Below are positions 11,647 to 22,875 of a stretch of 64,000 bases of DNA, piece after piece (within the stretch, counting starts at the first letter, position 1; each line of letters begins with the position of its first letter). This DNA is from Mytilisepta virgata (lineage: Eukaryota > Mollusca > Bivalvia > Mytilida > Mytilidae). The position numbers were made by a program, and so were the translations under genes. Where the stretch lies: positions 12,232,001-12,296,000 of the forward strand of contig CM051515.1 in the NCBI GenBank assembly GCA_028015205.1, read 5' to 3'. The notes beneath the pieces were generated by a model that was not told where the DNA came from, made no database searches, and saw only the letters and a program-made list of their open reading frames with translations.

Positions 11647-13168
11647 TCAACATTATCATGCATAAAATTCCACAAACCATGATAAGTTTGTAATGTTAAA
11701 ATTTTATAATTATATTTCTGACACATTATTTTTGTAAAGAATAAAAAGCGTAAAAACTTAAAAATCAGTGTATAAAGAAAAAGAAAAAAACATATAGCAG
11801 TTCTGAAATATAAAAATTCTACTATATAACAAGTTAGGATTTTTTACAAAATAATTGCAACAAAATTATAAGTTTACCTATCAAATAATTTAATCTTCAA
11901 GACCAACTGCCACCCTAGCTATTCATAATTTAGAAATATAATAATAATTCCAGTGGGGCGTGGATCTAACTGAAGATATCTATTGTCTTTTGTGAGACAA
12001 AAGCTGACAAATGTAGAAGCGATGCACTGTCAAAAAATTTTTAAAATAAAACTAATTTTAGTATAAAAAACATCTGCGCTAGCAATGGGGTACGTCTCAA
12101 TATATATATTGTCCATGGAAAAGAAACTACTGTCTCTAATTTCCTTATTTTGTTCAGTTATTACTTCGTGTACTTCTAATCGAACGTGATATAATATAAA
12201 GCAAAGCGAAGGCACATTATCAATGAGGAATCCTTTTACAATAACAAAGAAACTTTTATGAAATATTAAAAAGCTCGTTATATCCATGACATCAGAATCA
12301 CTTTATACCATTAAAAGGAAATAATTTGTCAAGGACATACTTAGACAAACATTTTTATCATATTTCTTTCAGTTTCGCATCATGAAAATGCTTTTTCCAG
12401 GTACCTTTTTATAACTGAAATCAAAAGGAAGATATATTAGGGAAATTTTAACAAACATTTTCTCATTTTAAAAGGTGCTGCTAAATCGAGGATATACTCG
12501 TTCTGTCAATACAACAGACATTAAGAAGTAAGGTAAAACAAATTGTACATCTGAAGTAAAAATTATTAAATGTAAAATTCTAAAATTTGTCTTGCCATTG
12601 TAATGCTACCAAATTACTGATATATTTGGAAATTTAAACATTAAACATGCAATGCAATATTTTCCAAAAGCATCATAAGTTCAAGATGTATATTTGAGTG
12701 TAAAATTTTAAGGGTATCTGAACTGGTAAAAACATTTATATCGAGTAAACGAAACATCCAAAAAGTACAACAAATCTTCATACGGTTGGACTATTGTTTT
12801 GGATTTCAATATGATTGGCCTTGAGGGCAATTGATGAGTCGTAAAGTGCGCAAGATTTGTGCATCAAAATTGGTATCAAACAATTTATCGTTAAAGTATT
12901 GTGCACAATACAAACTAGCTAGGATCCAGATACATGCAATACCAACTGAACTTGTGTTTTTTTTTTATTACATGATTAAACTATTGTCGAAAAGTTTACA
13001 AAATTTCAAAGGAACAAAGACTTCAATTTATATAGAAATGACCAGTATTATAACAGCGAGAACAACTAAATGAACATATAACCCGCGTACAACAAAAATA
13101 TTTGAAATGTGAGATATTTGTTCTTATTTTACAGATTTATTTACGAAACGCTTTTATTATTACATTGC

Positions 13169-13205
13169 AGATAAAGTTAGAGGACAATCAGAAGCACAAA
13201 TTATC
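13169..13205 (+). promoter_or_regulatory. Splice acceptor and 5' UTR of TLR-A1
   Basis: TTATTACATTGCAG ends at 13,170, followed by 35 bases of presumed 5' UTR before the ATG. This suggests the usual TLR layout of a non-coding first exon elsewhere and a single coding exon. The same acceptor occurs ahead of A2 and A3. No TATA box or first exon was identified. Confidence 0.6.
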
Positions 13206-15328
13206 ATGATTCATTTGTATTCAAGTAAACTTCGAATTGGAATTTTCGTTCTGTTGGGAATAGGTATAACAAAGGGTTTATTTTTCCCTGATCGTGATAC
13301 AAATTCACCATTCCCAAGGCGTCTATGTAATTTTAGCTCCTCGTGTCATTGTAGATTCAGAAAAATGCTGCTAGACGTAAGGTGCTATGGAAGTAATGTT
13401 CCCACGTTTACTGCAATAACTTATCTTCGATTTATTTATTATGGCAAGAAAACAGTACCAAACAGAACTTTTATTAACTTAACACATCTTATAGAATTGA
13501 ATTTGAGCTGGAACTTTATGAAATACCTGGAACCAGAAAGTTTTGCAGGTCTGAAGTTATTAAAGAAACTAGATCTCACTTGGAACAGTTTCTGCTATAC
13601 CGTGGAGACCTTCCCTGTAACAGTTTTCAGACCTTTGGTGTCTCTGACCCACTTATATGTAGATTTGAATATACATGTAGATACCATTGATGAATGTTCA
13701 ATTTTTCCGGCAAAGGTTTTATCATACCTTCAAACACTTGAATTCCTTGAAGTAGACCTTTGCTCTGGCGAAACTGACGGAACTGCTTTTCCAACAAGCT
13801 ATATGTCACTTACTAGTATAAAAAGTTAAAAATCGGTAGATGTTCTCTCGCTGTTATAAACAACAATACTTTCATTAACGTTCCTTATCTTGAATGGATT
13901 GATATGACGGACTGCTCGATAGGGAAGTACATATCTTGCACAATGTGTCACTTTGACAACCTTAAAATTCTCAAGTTGCGAATTGTTCCTGAAATTTTTT
14001 TACATTATTTTCTAAACGATCTTTTAACTATTGATACCTTAATCCTAACAAATTCTGGGTTAAAAGATTGGGATTACTCATACTTTTCCGATTTAAGCAA
14101 AACTGGCATTAGGGAACTTCGTTTAAACCTAAATTTTATTGAATATGCTGGTTATGGTCAGGGTTGTGTATTGCCACCAAATCTCACTATTTTAGATTTC
14201 TCAGTGAATAGAATTAGGCATTTTCAATGTCGGATGCCAAAAATACTATCATTAGACTTTCAAAATAATAATCTTGGCAAATTCTTAAAAACAAACAAAT
14301 ATATGCTCTCAAATACCACGACACTTAAAGAAGTAAACTTTGCCTTTAATTACATTCAAAATCTCACGTTTTCTACATTTCATGGACATTACGCAGTAGA
14401 AATAATAAATCTAAGTAACAATGCACTGACAGATGTTACCTTTGACCTTTCAGATACTAAGTCCTTAAAAATGTTAGATCTCTCAAACAATTTTATTAAA
14501 TCATTTAGTAAAAGAGTCATGACACATATTGAAAAGTTAAAATCCAATAGCAAAGTCGATCTTTCAAATAACACTTTGGATTGTTCGTGTGAAACTATTA
14601 CATTTCTTCAATGGATGCTGAAAAATAAACAACATTTCGTAAACAGAAATTACTACCGATGTAAATTAGATGATGGGATAATTGTTTTGGACAACCTTCA
14701 ACAAACTGTAAAACAGTTGCAAAAAGATTGTGCATCCTACATCGTTTTGATCTCGGTTATTTCTTTCTCAATTCTTGCTCTCCTTATATTGTTGGTAGCT
14801 GGAGTTGTCTATCGATTCCGATGGCGACTGCGATACATCTACTATATGACCCGTGCTAAATACAGGCGATACAAGGCTTTGGAGAACGAAACTGAGTATA
14901 CTTACAACGCCTTTGTTTCGTACGCCGATAGTGATAAAAAATTCGTGGAGGAAGATTTCATTCCAAATTTGGAACATAACCGAGGTCTGAAGATTTGTTT
15001 CCATCATCGTGACTTTCTTCCAGGTGAGGATATAATACAAAATATGACAAATAGTATTCACCAAAGTAGGAAAACTATTTTTATAATATCAAGATCTTTT
15101 CTGGAGTCTTATTTTTGTATGTGGGAATTTAACATGGCGAGGATGGAAAGTATCTATTCCCGAGGCGGTGAAAATATTCTATTCCTCATATTTTACGAAA
15201 GAATTGAACCACGTGATTTGCCTTTGCTAATGCTAGAAGTGATACAGAAACAATCTTATATTGAGTATCCTAATGACGAACAAGGAAATGTTGTATTTTG
15301 GGACAAAGTACGTGAGGCGATAAAATAA
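13206..15328 (+). pseudogene. Toll-like receptor type A, copy A1, frameshifted
   Basis: This is a Toll-like receptor, a membrane pattern-recognition receptor that signals through a cytoplasmic TIR domain. It is collinear with the intact 707-residue A2 (36,457) but one base shorter. The A-run at 13,820-13,824 has five A's where A2 has six and A3 seven, so the frame meets a TAA at 13,827-13,829 after 207 residues. The remaining frame, open from 13,904, holds later LRRs, the C-terminal cap, the membrane span and a complete TIR with YNAFVSYADSD, HHRDFLPGEDI and VFWDKV. Apart from the frameshift it differs from A2 at only about six residues, so the lesion is recent or a homopolymer sequencing error. 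As written, only a truncated secreted LRR fragment could be made. Confidence 0.9.
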
Positions 15329-15654
15329 CATATTTGAGAAAATGGACTGTATATACTTACATTGTATATTTCATGCGTTTTAAACCTTTGTAATCTAACA
15401 TTATTTAACGTTATGTTGGCCGAATGTACGAGATTGACATTTTATTAATGATAATTTATTTTTTTTATACTAACATGACATGAAGCTTTAATTGTGTTGC
15501 ACATCGTTATGAAACGAAATTGAAAAATTAAATTTTTTTTAGCAGGATTTTTATCTGACAGAGTAGAGTATACATATAGTAACAAACAATATTATCCCAG
15601 CATAGTCTTTCTCTGAACTGATAAAAAGTGTACAAATAAGTGTTTTAATGTTCG

Positions 15655-16070
15655 AAAGTTCAAATAAAACGTATCACAAAATACCGAAATAAATGTGATG
15701 CACTGTATGGCCATTTCGTTGATTGACAACTCATCAGCAGTGCTCGAGATCAAAATGTTGAAAATCCGGATATAATGATGAAGTAATAAGCAAGACCATC
15801 AAAACACAAAACTCAACTAAGCGTTACCCCTGCATCAAGAGGAAGAGCCTTAGAAATTTCTGGTAATTTTTGTCAAATTTTGAAAGGAATATTTAAAGGC
15901 ATTTAAGTAATGAATCATGCAAGGACAAAAAGCCTGGCTACTGGGCTGATAATGCCCTCGGGGACTTACAATCCACCAGCAGTGACATAGACCCAGTGGT
16001 AGTAATAAAACGTATCACAAAATACCGAAATAAATTTAATGCACTGTATTGCCATTTCGTTGAAGCTATT
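15655..16070. repeat. Insert flanked by 60-base direct repeats
   Basis: AATAAAACGTATCACAAAAT and about 40 further bases, ending near GCCATTTCGTTGA, occur at 15,663 and again at 16,005. They flank a block with GGCTACTGGGCTGATAATGC and CCACCAGCAGTGACATAGAC, a dispersed repeat I recall from mussel transcripts. The same arrangement follows A2 and A3. Confidence 0.55.
15663..15668 (+). terminator. Candidate poly(A) signal of TLR-A1
   Basis: AATAAA lies about 335 bases after the stop codon. The same hexamer is at the same place after A2 (38,915) and A3 (50,966). It is the first clear one downstream. Confidence 0.45.
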
Positions 16071-16141
16071 AATTTACAGGCTACGCTGACGTTAGAAAGT
16101 GGCTGCGGTATTTGCAGTTGTAATATTTTGTAGATGTATTA

Positions 16142-16585
16142 CTAAAGAGGACACATATACCTAAGGAGCAAATAAATAAAAAAACGTAATCCATTCGACT
16201 GACAAACCCGGGAAGACAAATGAACAACCACAAGAACAACAAATAAACACAGGAAACTAAAAAACAATGAACAACACGAACTCATATAAAAATCAGGAGT
16301 GAACCCAGGTGCTCCGGAAGAGAAGCAGTTCCTGCTCCGTATATGGCACCCGTCGTGAAGGTCAACAAAGTCAATCCGATGGAAGTCACAAATAGGTGGA
16401 GGCACATGAAATGTTACGACAGTGGGAACAGGTCCAACATCATCTTAGATATTTGAACACTGTAACTGTCAATAAATTCGTGATGACGACCGTAAAGTTT
16501 CCTAAGTGATGACATCAACTTATACCTGATAAAACCCTGGTTAAGAGGCTTTTGTGGCAGCAGTACTCCTCTTTGTCGAATTTAA
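16142..16585 (-). mobile_element. 5'-truncated retroelement 3' end, copy R1
   Basis: On the minus strand about 55 degraded codons end a reverse-transcriptase polyprotein. They include a frame reading SSLRKLYGRHHEFI, then KMMLDLFPLS and a stop at 16,414-16,416. A shared 3' UTR follows (GTGACTTCCATCGGATTGAC, then a GGTGCCATATACGGAGCAGG-like block) to about 16,142. Similar ends occur at R2-R6, all on the minus strand. The apparent 87-residue frame inside is UTR, not a gene. Confidence 0.65.
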
Positions 16586-16589
16586 AATT

Positions 16590-18800
16590 TGCTTTAATAT
16601 ATAAAATTAGATGTATATAGACACTTGTACTGGTTGTTATGCAAAGATGTTCCCATGTCCTCAAATATAGATTTATACGCACATTTGTGAATTTTTTTAA
16701 CTAGACTATGGCCATCTTTGATTTGTAAAAATAGTTATCTATCCCATGTTCGATAGTCCTGACTTTTTATAATCTAGGCTGACCAGAATTTATTTCTATC
16801 ATTTTAGAATATTTAAAATATTTTATGGCTTCCATTTTGAAAATGGTTCAATCATCCTGAAAATTTACTGATGGTGTCCTATTTTTGGTAACAATTGTTT
16901 TGATCGGGTCGGTCATCTCCGAGAATACACGTGACTGGAGAAGAAAAACGGAATAAAAACAATATGTTTCCCCAGACACTTCGTCGTGAGAACATTAAAA
17001 AAAAACGTCTCAAAAATTGATCAGGTATGAATATTGAAAAGGTTAGATTATTTGTCATGGTAAAAAACCAAAAAAATAATTCTATGAAGGTATCACGGTG
17101 ATTGTTTTAAAGGATAAAAAAGTATGTTGTTTCAAAGTCTAACTTCCTTTCAACTACATTACAATTGCACCAATAAGCGTTCGTAGGTCTTGTATGTATG
17201 TGTTTCTATACTTTTCATACAGTTGTACTGTTATTTTTTAAAAAGTCCCCTTTTATTAGAAACTAATCCGGTGAGAAATTGTCAAACACCATAACTATTT
17301 ATATTAGTTAATAACAACAAAACACAATATAAAATATCACTTCAATGAAATAAGATTCAATTTTCTGTACAAAATGTTATCTTTCAGTCGATGTACGACT
17401 TACTTTTCCTCTCAGACTAACATATTGAAAGACAAAACAATATTTCGAAAATGATCAGACGAGTAAAACCACGGCCATCTAACGACAGAGGTTAATAGAA
17501 CATACACATGTAGTATTAATAGAAAACAGGAAAAAATAGTTTTACAAGATGAAAAATAACGTTTCTTTTGTATCCCTTTGAATCTGAGAATCTCTCTGTT
17601 GGGTAACATTGATTGATTGATATGTCATTCTGACCTTTCCATTTTCTTGTTTGTTTCTATAACATTAAAAAAAACATACGATCAGCTTATTTCTCACTCC
17701 GGTTGACAGAATAGACCTTAAATCAGGTACCCAGTGGCATGATACATTCCATGTTTACCTGTATTTATATTAGAACCAAAATGCGTTTAAATATATACAT
17801 GATAATGTAAATATTTCTTCCCTGTCAAATTGTTTTCAGAGAAATATTAAAGATATATGACACTAAAATACCGGAAGTTTTTATCAAACTGTGATTTAAC
17901 ATGTTTAACTTGAACAGTATGACCTTATTCAAAACTCACAATTAAACTGCCGACACGTTTTAAATTAAGTTTCTTCAAATCGAATTCTGAAGTTTCATAG
18001 TTTTGAGTGCAATTATGTTTTTGGTTCTACGTTTGTCAATTTTAATTTTACAGTTTTGAATTTCATTTAAGAAATTTCGCAATGAAGATTTTTTTTTATT
18101 TGAGGCCTAAATCGTCATTATAAAGTTGAAATTAATCAAACAATTGAGATAATTGTTGATACTTCTAAGTAAATATATAGGACGAAAACTATTTAATTAA
18201 TTTTTAAAGAACTTTTGACAAATTGTGGTGTACAGGTATTCAGGAAATTAGTTTGAACCGACAAATTATCGAACATTTATTATATTTACAGCGATGGTTG
18301 TGTTTCTCCTCCAAAACTCTACCCTCTGGATTTTCACAAAAATACATGTAGAATAAGGTATATTCAGTAGATGATTTTTTTTTTAATAATTAGTCTTTCC
18401 AGATTTAGATTCTTTTAGGATCTCTTTCATTTTCTTGTTCTAATTTTGTTTGATTTATTATACGTTTTTTATTCTTTTGCTTAAACATGTGTTCTTGTTG
18501 CATTTGTTTGTTGTGTTCCATTGTCCTGACTTTGTCTTTTCCTTGGACGTCGAGTCCGTGGAATTTTCCCACTGTTTTGTTGCTTCGGTATTCTTTTGCC
18601 AATGTTTCTATGTTATGAATATCATGAATATATATATATATATGTATCATAACTTATACCTAATGTCAAAAAAACAAGGTAAGGCATAGTCCAGTATTCC
18701 AATGCTCCGACCAAAATCTAGTTATGCTGAAAAAGTACATTAAGATGAATTCAAGTCTTCTTGGTATATTTTTCCATGTATAGTGAAGTACATATATTTC
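16590..18800. other. No gene recognised (between TLR-A1 and C1q exon)
   Basis: This AT-rich DNA is shared with U2 (39,850-42,090) and partly with U3, which lacks the stretch corresponding to about 16,640-17,380. It includes an (AT)n run near 18,628-18,642. Short frames on both strands around 18,405-18,689 are incidental, as they are not kept in register between units. Confidence 0.45.
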
Positions 18801-18812
18801 TCCTATTCTTTC

Positions 18813-19135
18813 GGTGGGATAAAACTGCATAATATTTTTAACCACTTCCCGGTGATTTAATTTTTGCATTGGAAATCCCGCCGTCTTTTTACGTTTATTG
18901 GAAAGATACACTACAGAAGTTCGGAAATGGCGTTCGTGTAAACAAAATGCGTAGCAAAACATTTTCTTGAAATTTTTGTTGAAAATCATAGGGGAAACAG
19001 ATTCTCCTTAAATTTACTCGCGAGTTATAGAATTTCTCCACTCTCAATACTCGCTAAAGCTCGCGTGTTGAAAATAAAAAAAATAATTATCTCGGTTGGA
19101 GAAATTCCATAACTCATTCGTACCTGAAGGAGAAT
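18813..19135 (+). repeat. Foldback (MITE-like) element, copy F2
   Basis: Same family as F1. It runs from GGTGGGATAAAACTGC to the palindromic half with GAGTTATAGAATTTCTCCAC and GGAGAAATTCCATAACTC. It is shared by all three units, so it predates the segmental duplication. Confidence 0.65.
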
Positions 19136-20039
19136 CTATGTCTCTTATCTAGTTCGATCTCAAAGGGAATATACCAATGTTTCCGGGACCATTTATTCAT
19201 GCTCTTTACTTAAATGTTGTAATAAGTTATTTTTAATCGTCGTTTACACAAAATCCGTCATTTTTGTTCTTCTTTTCTGAATATCTGTGAGTTTGAAGAT
19301 TAGTTAACTATTCCGTGCCGACAATCATAGATTAAATGTTCTCTTATACCAATACCAATGCGCTCTGTGTGAAGATACTTATTGAGTAATAGGTACATAT
19401 CTGAAAGACAAGTGATAACTCAAGTCTATCAAAGGATTTTCCATTCGCTGTGTTAAGCTGTTGAATAAAATAAACCATCTACGAAGTTATATTAAGCCAA
19501 ATATTTTTTCTTTTTTACGTCGAACCGTCTTGTCGAGAACTGGCACAAAGATGAATTATCAAAAGTTCTCTTTATCAATTATTTGATACGTTTCTTTAAT
19601 ATGGAATTATCGATGATTTAACTCGAATGGAACAAATCACCAGCATGTTTCCATGTTTCTTCATTCGTCTCCATTTCAGGTCAGACACCAGACTCTATTT
19701 TTAGCTTATTCAGTCATGAACTTTCCATAGATTTATTACTTCCTTGATTATTTAGCATTCGTTAAAATAAAGTTTTATGACTTTTATCCCTGATGCTGAT
19801 AATATATATTTACGTATATCTGTCGATTAAACAATACAGCTACAACTGCGTTACATCAGTTAAAAATTAAAATCTGAAACGAATTTATCGTATCGATAAT
19901 ATACGTAAATCTTTTCGGACATCTCGGACCTTGGGGATTTGTGTCGATTTATTGGTTTGTTTCTTGAGTTTTTGGATGTATTTCTCGGATTGCTCTGTTA
20001 AAAACAACTGGGACCGTTTTCATTCACACTTATTTCCAG

Positions 20040-20353
20040 GATATTATAACAACTATGATGGAGTGTTTGTGGCACCAAGGAAAGGTGTGTACTTATTTTC
20101 ATGGACGATATCCGTTGGTAGTGGTCATTATGCTATCACGGAGTTAGTTCTAGAGAACAAGGTTATATCGTCTACCGGAAACACTGATACTAATGGTGGT
20201 TATCACACTGCATCTATGACGTCATTATGTAGAATGAACAAGGACGACCATACCTTAATTAGAACAACTGGCTTTGATTCTGTAAATTACATATATAGCC
20301 AAGATAACCACCCCCGTACTTCCTTTCTTGGAATACTTGTACATGAGGAATAG
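20040..20353 (+). CDS. C1q-domain protein, last exon (copy 1)
   Basis: This is the C-terminal part of a globular C1q domain, the trimeric ligand-binding fold greatly expanded in bivalves as secreted soluble lectin-like proteins. The exon starts after an acceptor (CACTTATTTCCAG, AG at 20,038-20,039) with two bases completing a codon. It then encodes YYNNYDGVFVAPRKGVYLFS, which matches the conserved C1q core (G-x-F-x-A-P-x-x-G-V-Y-x-F). The C-terminal strand TSFLGILVHEE is followed by a stop at 20,351-20,353. About 104 residues are encoded. The N-terminal exon with signal peptide and first C1q strands is not visible in the window. The open frame continues upstream of the acceptor only from a non-ATG codon, so I do not use it as a start. 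Confidence 0.8.
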
Positions 20354-21883
20354 CAATTTGTTCCTTGGACTTGACATGGACAATAATTTATAAAGAACAC
20401 CGAATCGGATCTGCATAAAAACTACTTTTTAGTCGATATTCACTTATTTCTGAGGGGTGAATGTATCAGTTTATTTCTTTTATGTATTTTGGAGGCGCTG
20501 GATTGTGATAAAAATAATCTAGAATATATAAAACATAGTTTGATGGAATGTTCTCATTATCAATTTCTGTAGAATTAAAATTATATTTGTTATAGATAAT
20601 TTGTAGAAGGTCTATTATTTGAAAGACTGTTTACAGTGATATATGGATTTTAAACGAATTTTCTCTCGACTATATGATGAAGGATGGCTGGGCGGGCATT
20701 TGTTCAGCAACCAGTTAATTTTGTTTCTGGATTTTAGTTTACTTCATCCCAATTAAATATGTTTGATACGTTTCTAAACTGTATAAGGTTTCGACAATGG
20801 TTTGTGTTTCAATCAGTGATCTAATTGTTCATAAATTTTGAGAATTAACATTATCTTTAGTTAGCATCAGCTGATTTCTACCAAACTTCAGTATTTGTTA
20901 TAATTAACTCTAAAATCTATTTATTTTGGTGTCAATCCATGGCATTCTTTTGAGGAAAAACATTATTTTTCTGAGAATCAACAGGTTCAGAGAAGTTAAT
21001 TAATATGATCGTAAAATCTTTTTGACATTTACGTTGTATTGCTGATCCGATCAATTCGATTTCACTTGTTCCAAATCCAATTTTGGTAAATAATTTGGAT
21101 AACTCGTTGACTCTTAATTATTAGGAAAGGTATTACATATTAAAGCAGTCATGTATTAAACCGAAGGCCTATACAGCAGGCCGAGGACCATTAACTCAGC
21201 CAATACGCAAATTGTCAATTAATGATATCTTTATTAATTAACTTTTCATAAACATTACATTGAATTATCTAATAAATATAGTCTGTCAAATTGAATCACA
21301 ATTGTCTAAGAACTCGAGAGAATCTTATGCACGAACATGAAATCAGGAAATATACATTTTATAAAGAATTTAAAAAAATCATCTATTTTCTAGTTAAACT
21401 TTATGAGCAAAGTAAAATGAATGGTCATAAGTGGGGTAAAAAATCATAGTTAAAAAATTTTAAGTAGCTTTTTACACAATCGTCCAACAGTGCGACGTCC
21501 CTATGGATTTGTATGTGTGAAAATCCCCGGGTGTCGACCAATACGGAAAAACTTGGCCAATACAGACCGGAAGTTCGTATCGGCCGAGTTTTTTTATTGG
21601 CCTTGTTCGATTATCTGTATTGTAAAGACAGATAAACTGTTATTTAAGCAAATAACACGGTCATGACAGTAGTTAATTAATAATTCCTTTTATCAAATAA
21701 AGATGATATATATTTTCAAAAGCTGTATTCATCAGAGTTCGAGCAAATCTAGGAATTCAAAAAGGGCAGAGATGATAGTTTACATTTCTTTAAGGTGCGT
21801 AGCCTTTTGATGTAGTAAACTTCCTTTAACGTCACTTTCTTTCTAGAATTATATCGACTGCGACAACTGATGTTAGAAATATA
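20354..21883. other. No gene recognised; C1q 3' region and repeats
   Basis: Positions about 21,170-21,600 are rich in GGCCAATAC/GTATTGGCC inverted motifs (for example CTTGGCCAATACAG and GTATCGGCCGAG). These are part of a foldback element better preserved in U3 at 56,544-57,010. The rest is AT-rich DNA without recognisable features. Confidence 0.45.
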
Positions 21884-22174
21884 TATGTTACCATGGTTTT
21901 ATAAAGACTTCAACATACAATGACACAAATTTTCTGTTCTTATAATTTTAGACCAATTTTAAATATAGGTTACTTCAATATATGTTACCATGGTTTTATA
22001 AAGACTTCAACATACATTGACACAGATTTTCTGTTCTTATCATTTTAGACCAGTTTTAAATATATGTTACTTCAATATATGTTACCATGGTTTTATAAAG
22101 ACTTCAACATAAACTGACACAAATTTTCTGTTCTAATTATTTTAGACCAGTTTTAAATATAGGTTACTTCCTTG
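21884..22174. repeat. 97-bp minisatellite, 3 units
   Basis: Units begin TATGTTACCATGGTTTTATA at 21,884, 21,981 and 22,078, a strict 97-base period. Each contains GACTTCAACATA, ATTTTCTGTTCT and GACCAGTTTTAAATATA-like segments. It lies about 0.7 kb upstream of the TLR-B1 coding start. U3 has eight units. Confidence 0.9.
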
Positions 22175-22812
22175 CTAAACATTCTTTTTTCAAAATTATA
22201 TTTTACTGTTCCTAGAAAGGTCTTTTGAATATACTGTTAATGTAATACTTTGTGAAAACCCGTAACAGGAAATTATATTCGTATTTATAAAAACCCGGTA
22301 GTTTTGAGGAAACTGAAATTAAAAGTCATTTATTGAAATGTGTTTTTAAGACCGAAGACAGTAAGTAAACATTCTTATCAATATATTATTTAATTCTCAA
22401 ATAGAATAATTTTCGTAAACTGTTCAAAGCGGATAGGAACTTCTGATCTATAGTTGAATATCATACAGCGATTTGAAGATCGAAAACATGATTTAAAAGC
22501 CCCGTCTCTTGCATGTTTTAATATGTTTTAGTATTGATTGATATTCTCGTGTACATTAACCTAAACATCCGTTTTCTTATGTTATTGCATGTACGAGTGG
22601 AATAGGGGAAAATAGTTTCCCTGTATTTGAGATTTAACACTCGTTTTTAATATAGTTCGCATTCGGTGCATTAATTTTTAAAACCCAAATTTTCCAAGAA
22701 TTCACTTTAAGTGTTCCTAGAAATGTTTTTTATTGTGCTTTGTCCTTGACGCTACATTTCATTTATGTTACGAAGATTTACCTTTGAAAAAGTAATATCA
22801 ACCGTGATATAC

Positions 22813-22875
22813 AATTTATTGCAGGTAAAATGTAATTTTGTTCAAGGACTTTATCATCGCGTTGAATATTCAGAA
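22813..22875 (+). promoter_or_regulatory. Probable splice acceptor and 5' UTR of TLR-B1
   Basis: AATTTATTGCAG ends at about 22,824, followed by about 50 bases to the ATG at 22,876. This mirrors the type-A genes, where TACATTGCAG precedes the ATG by 35 bases. It argues that the upstream in-frame ATG at 22,765 lies in an intron. Confidence 0.5.

Noticed and set aside
14768..15064. Antisense frames of about 98 residues in the TIR region of each TLR (also 38,020-38,316 and 50,070-50,366)
   Set aside because: They recur only because the sense TIR sequence is conserved. They have no domain and no start context, and their codon pattern follows the sense gene.
16142..16405. Cys- and Phe-rich minus-strand frames at 16,142, 29,412, 39,413 and 51,390
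   Set aside because: They are the 3' UTR of a retroelement whose real stop codon lies just upstream (16,414-16,416 in R1).
18405..18689. Frames on both strands at 18,405-18,689, 41,677-41,952 and 52,988-53,225
   Set aside because: The frames shift between units through small indels and no protein family is recognisable.
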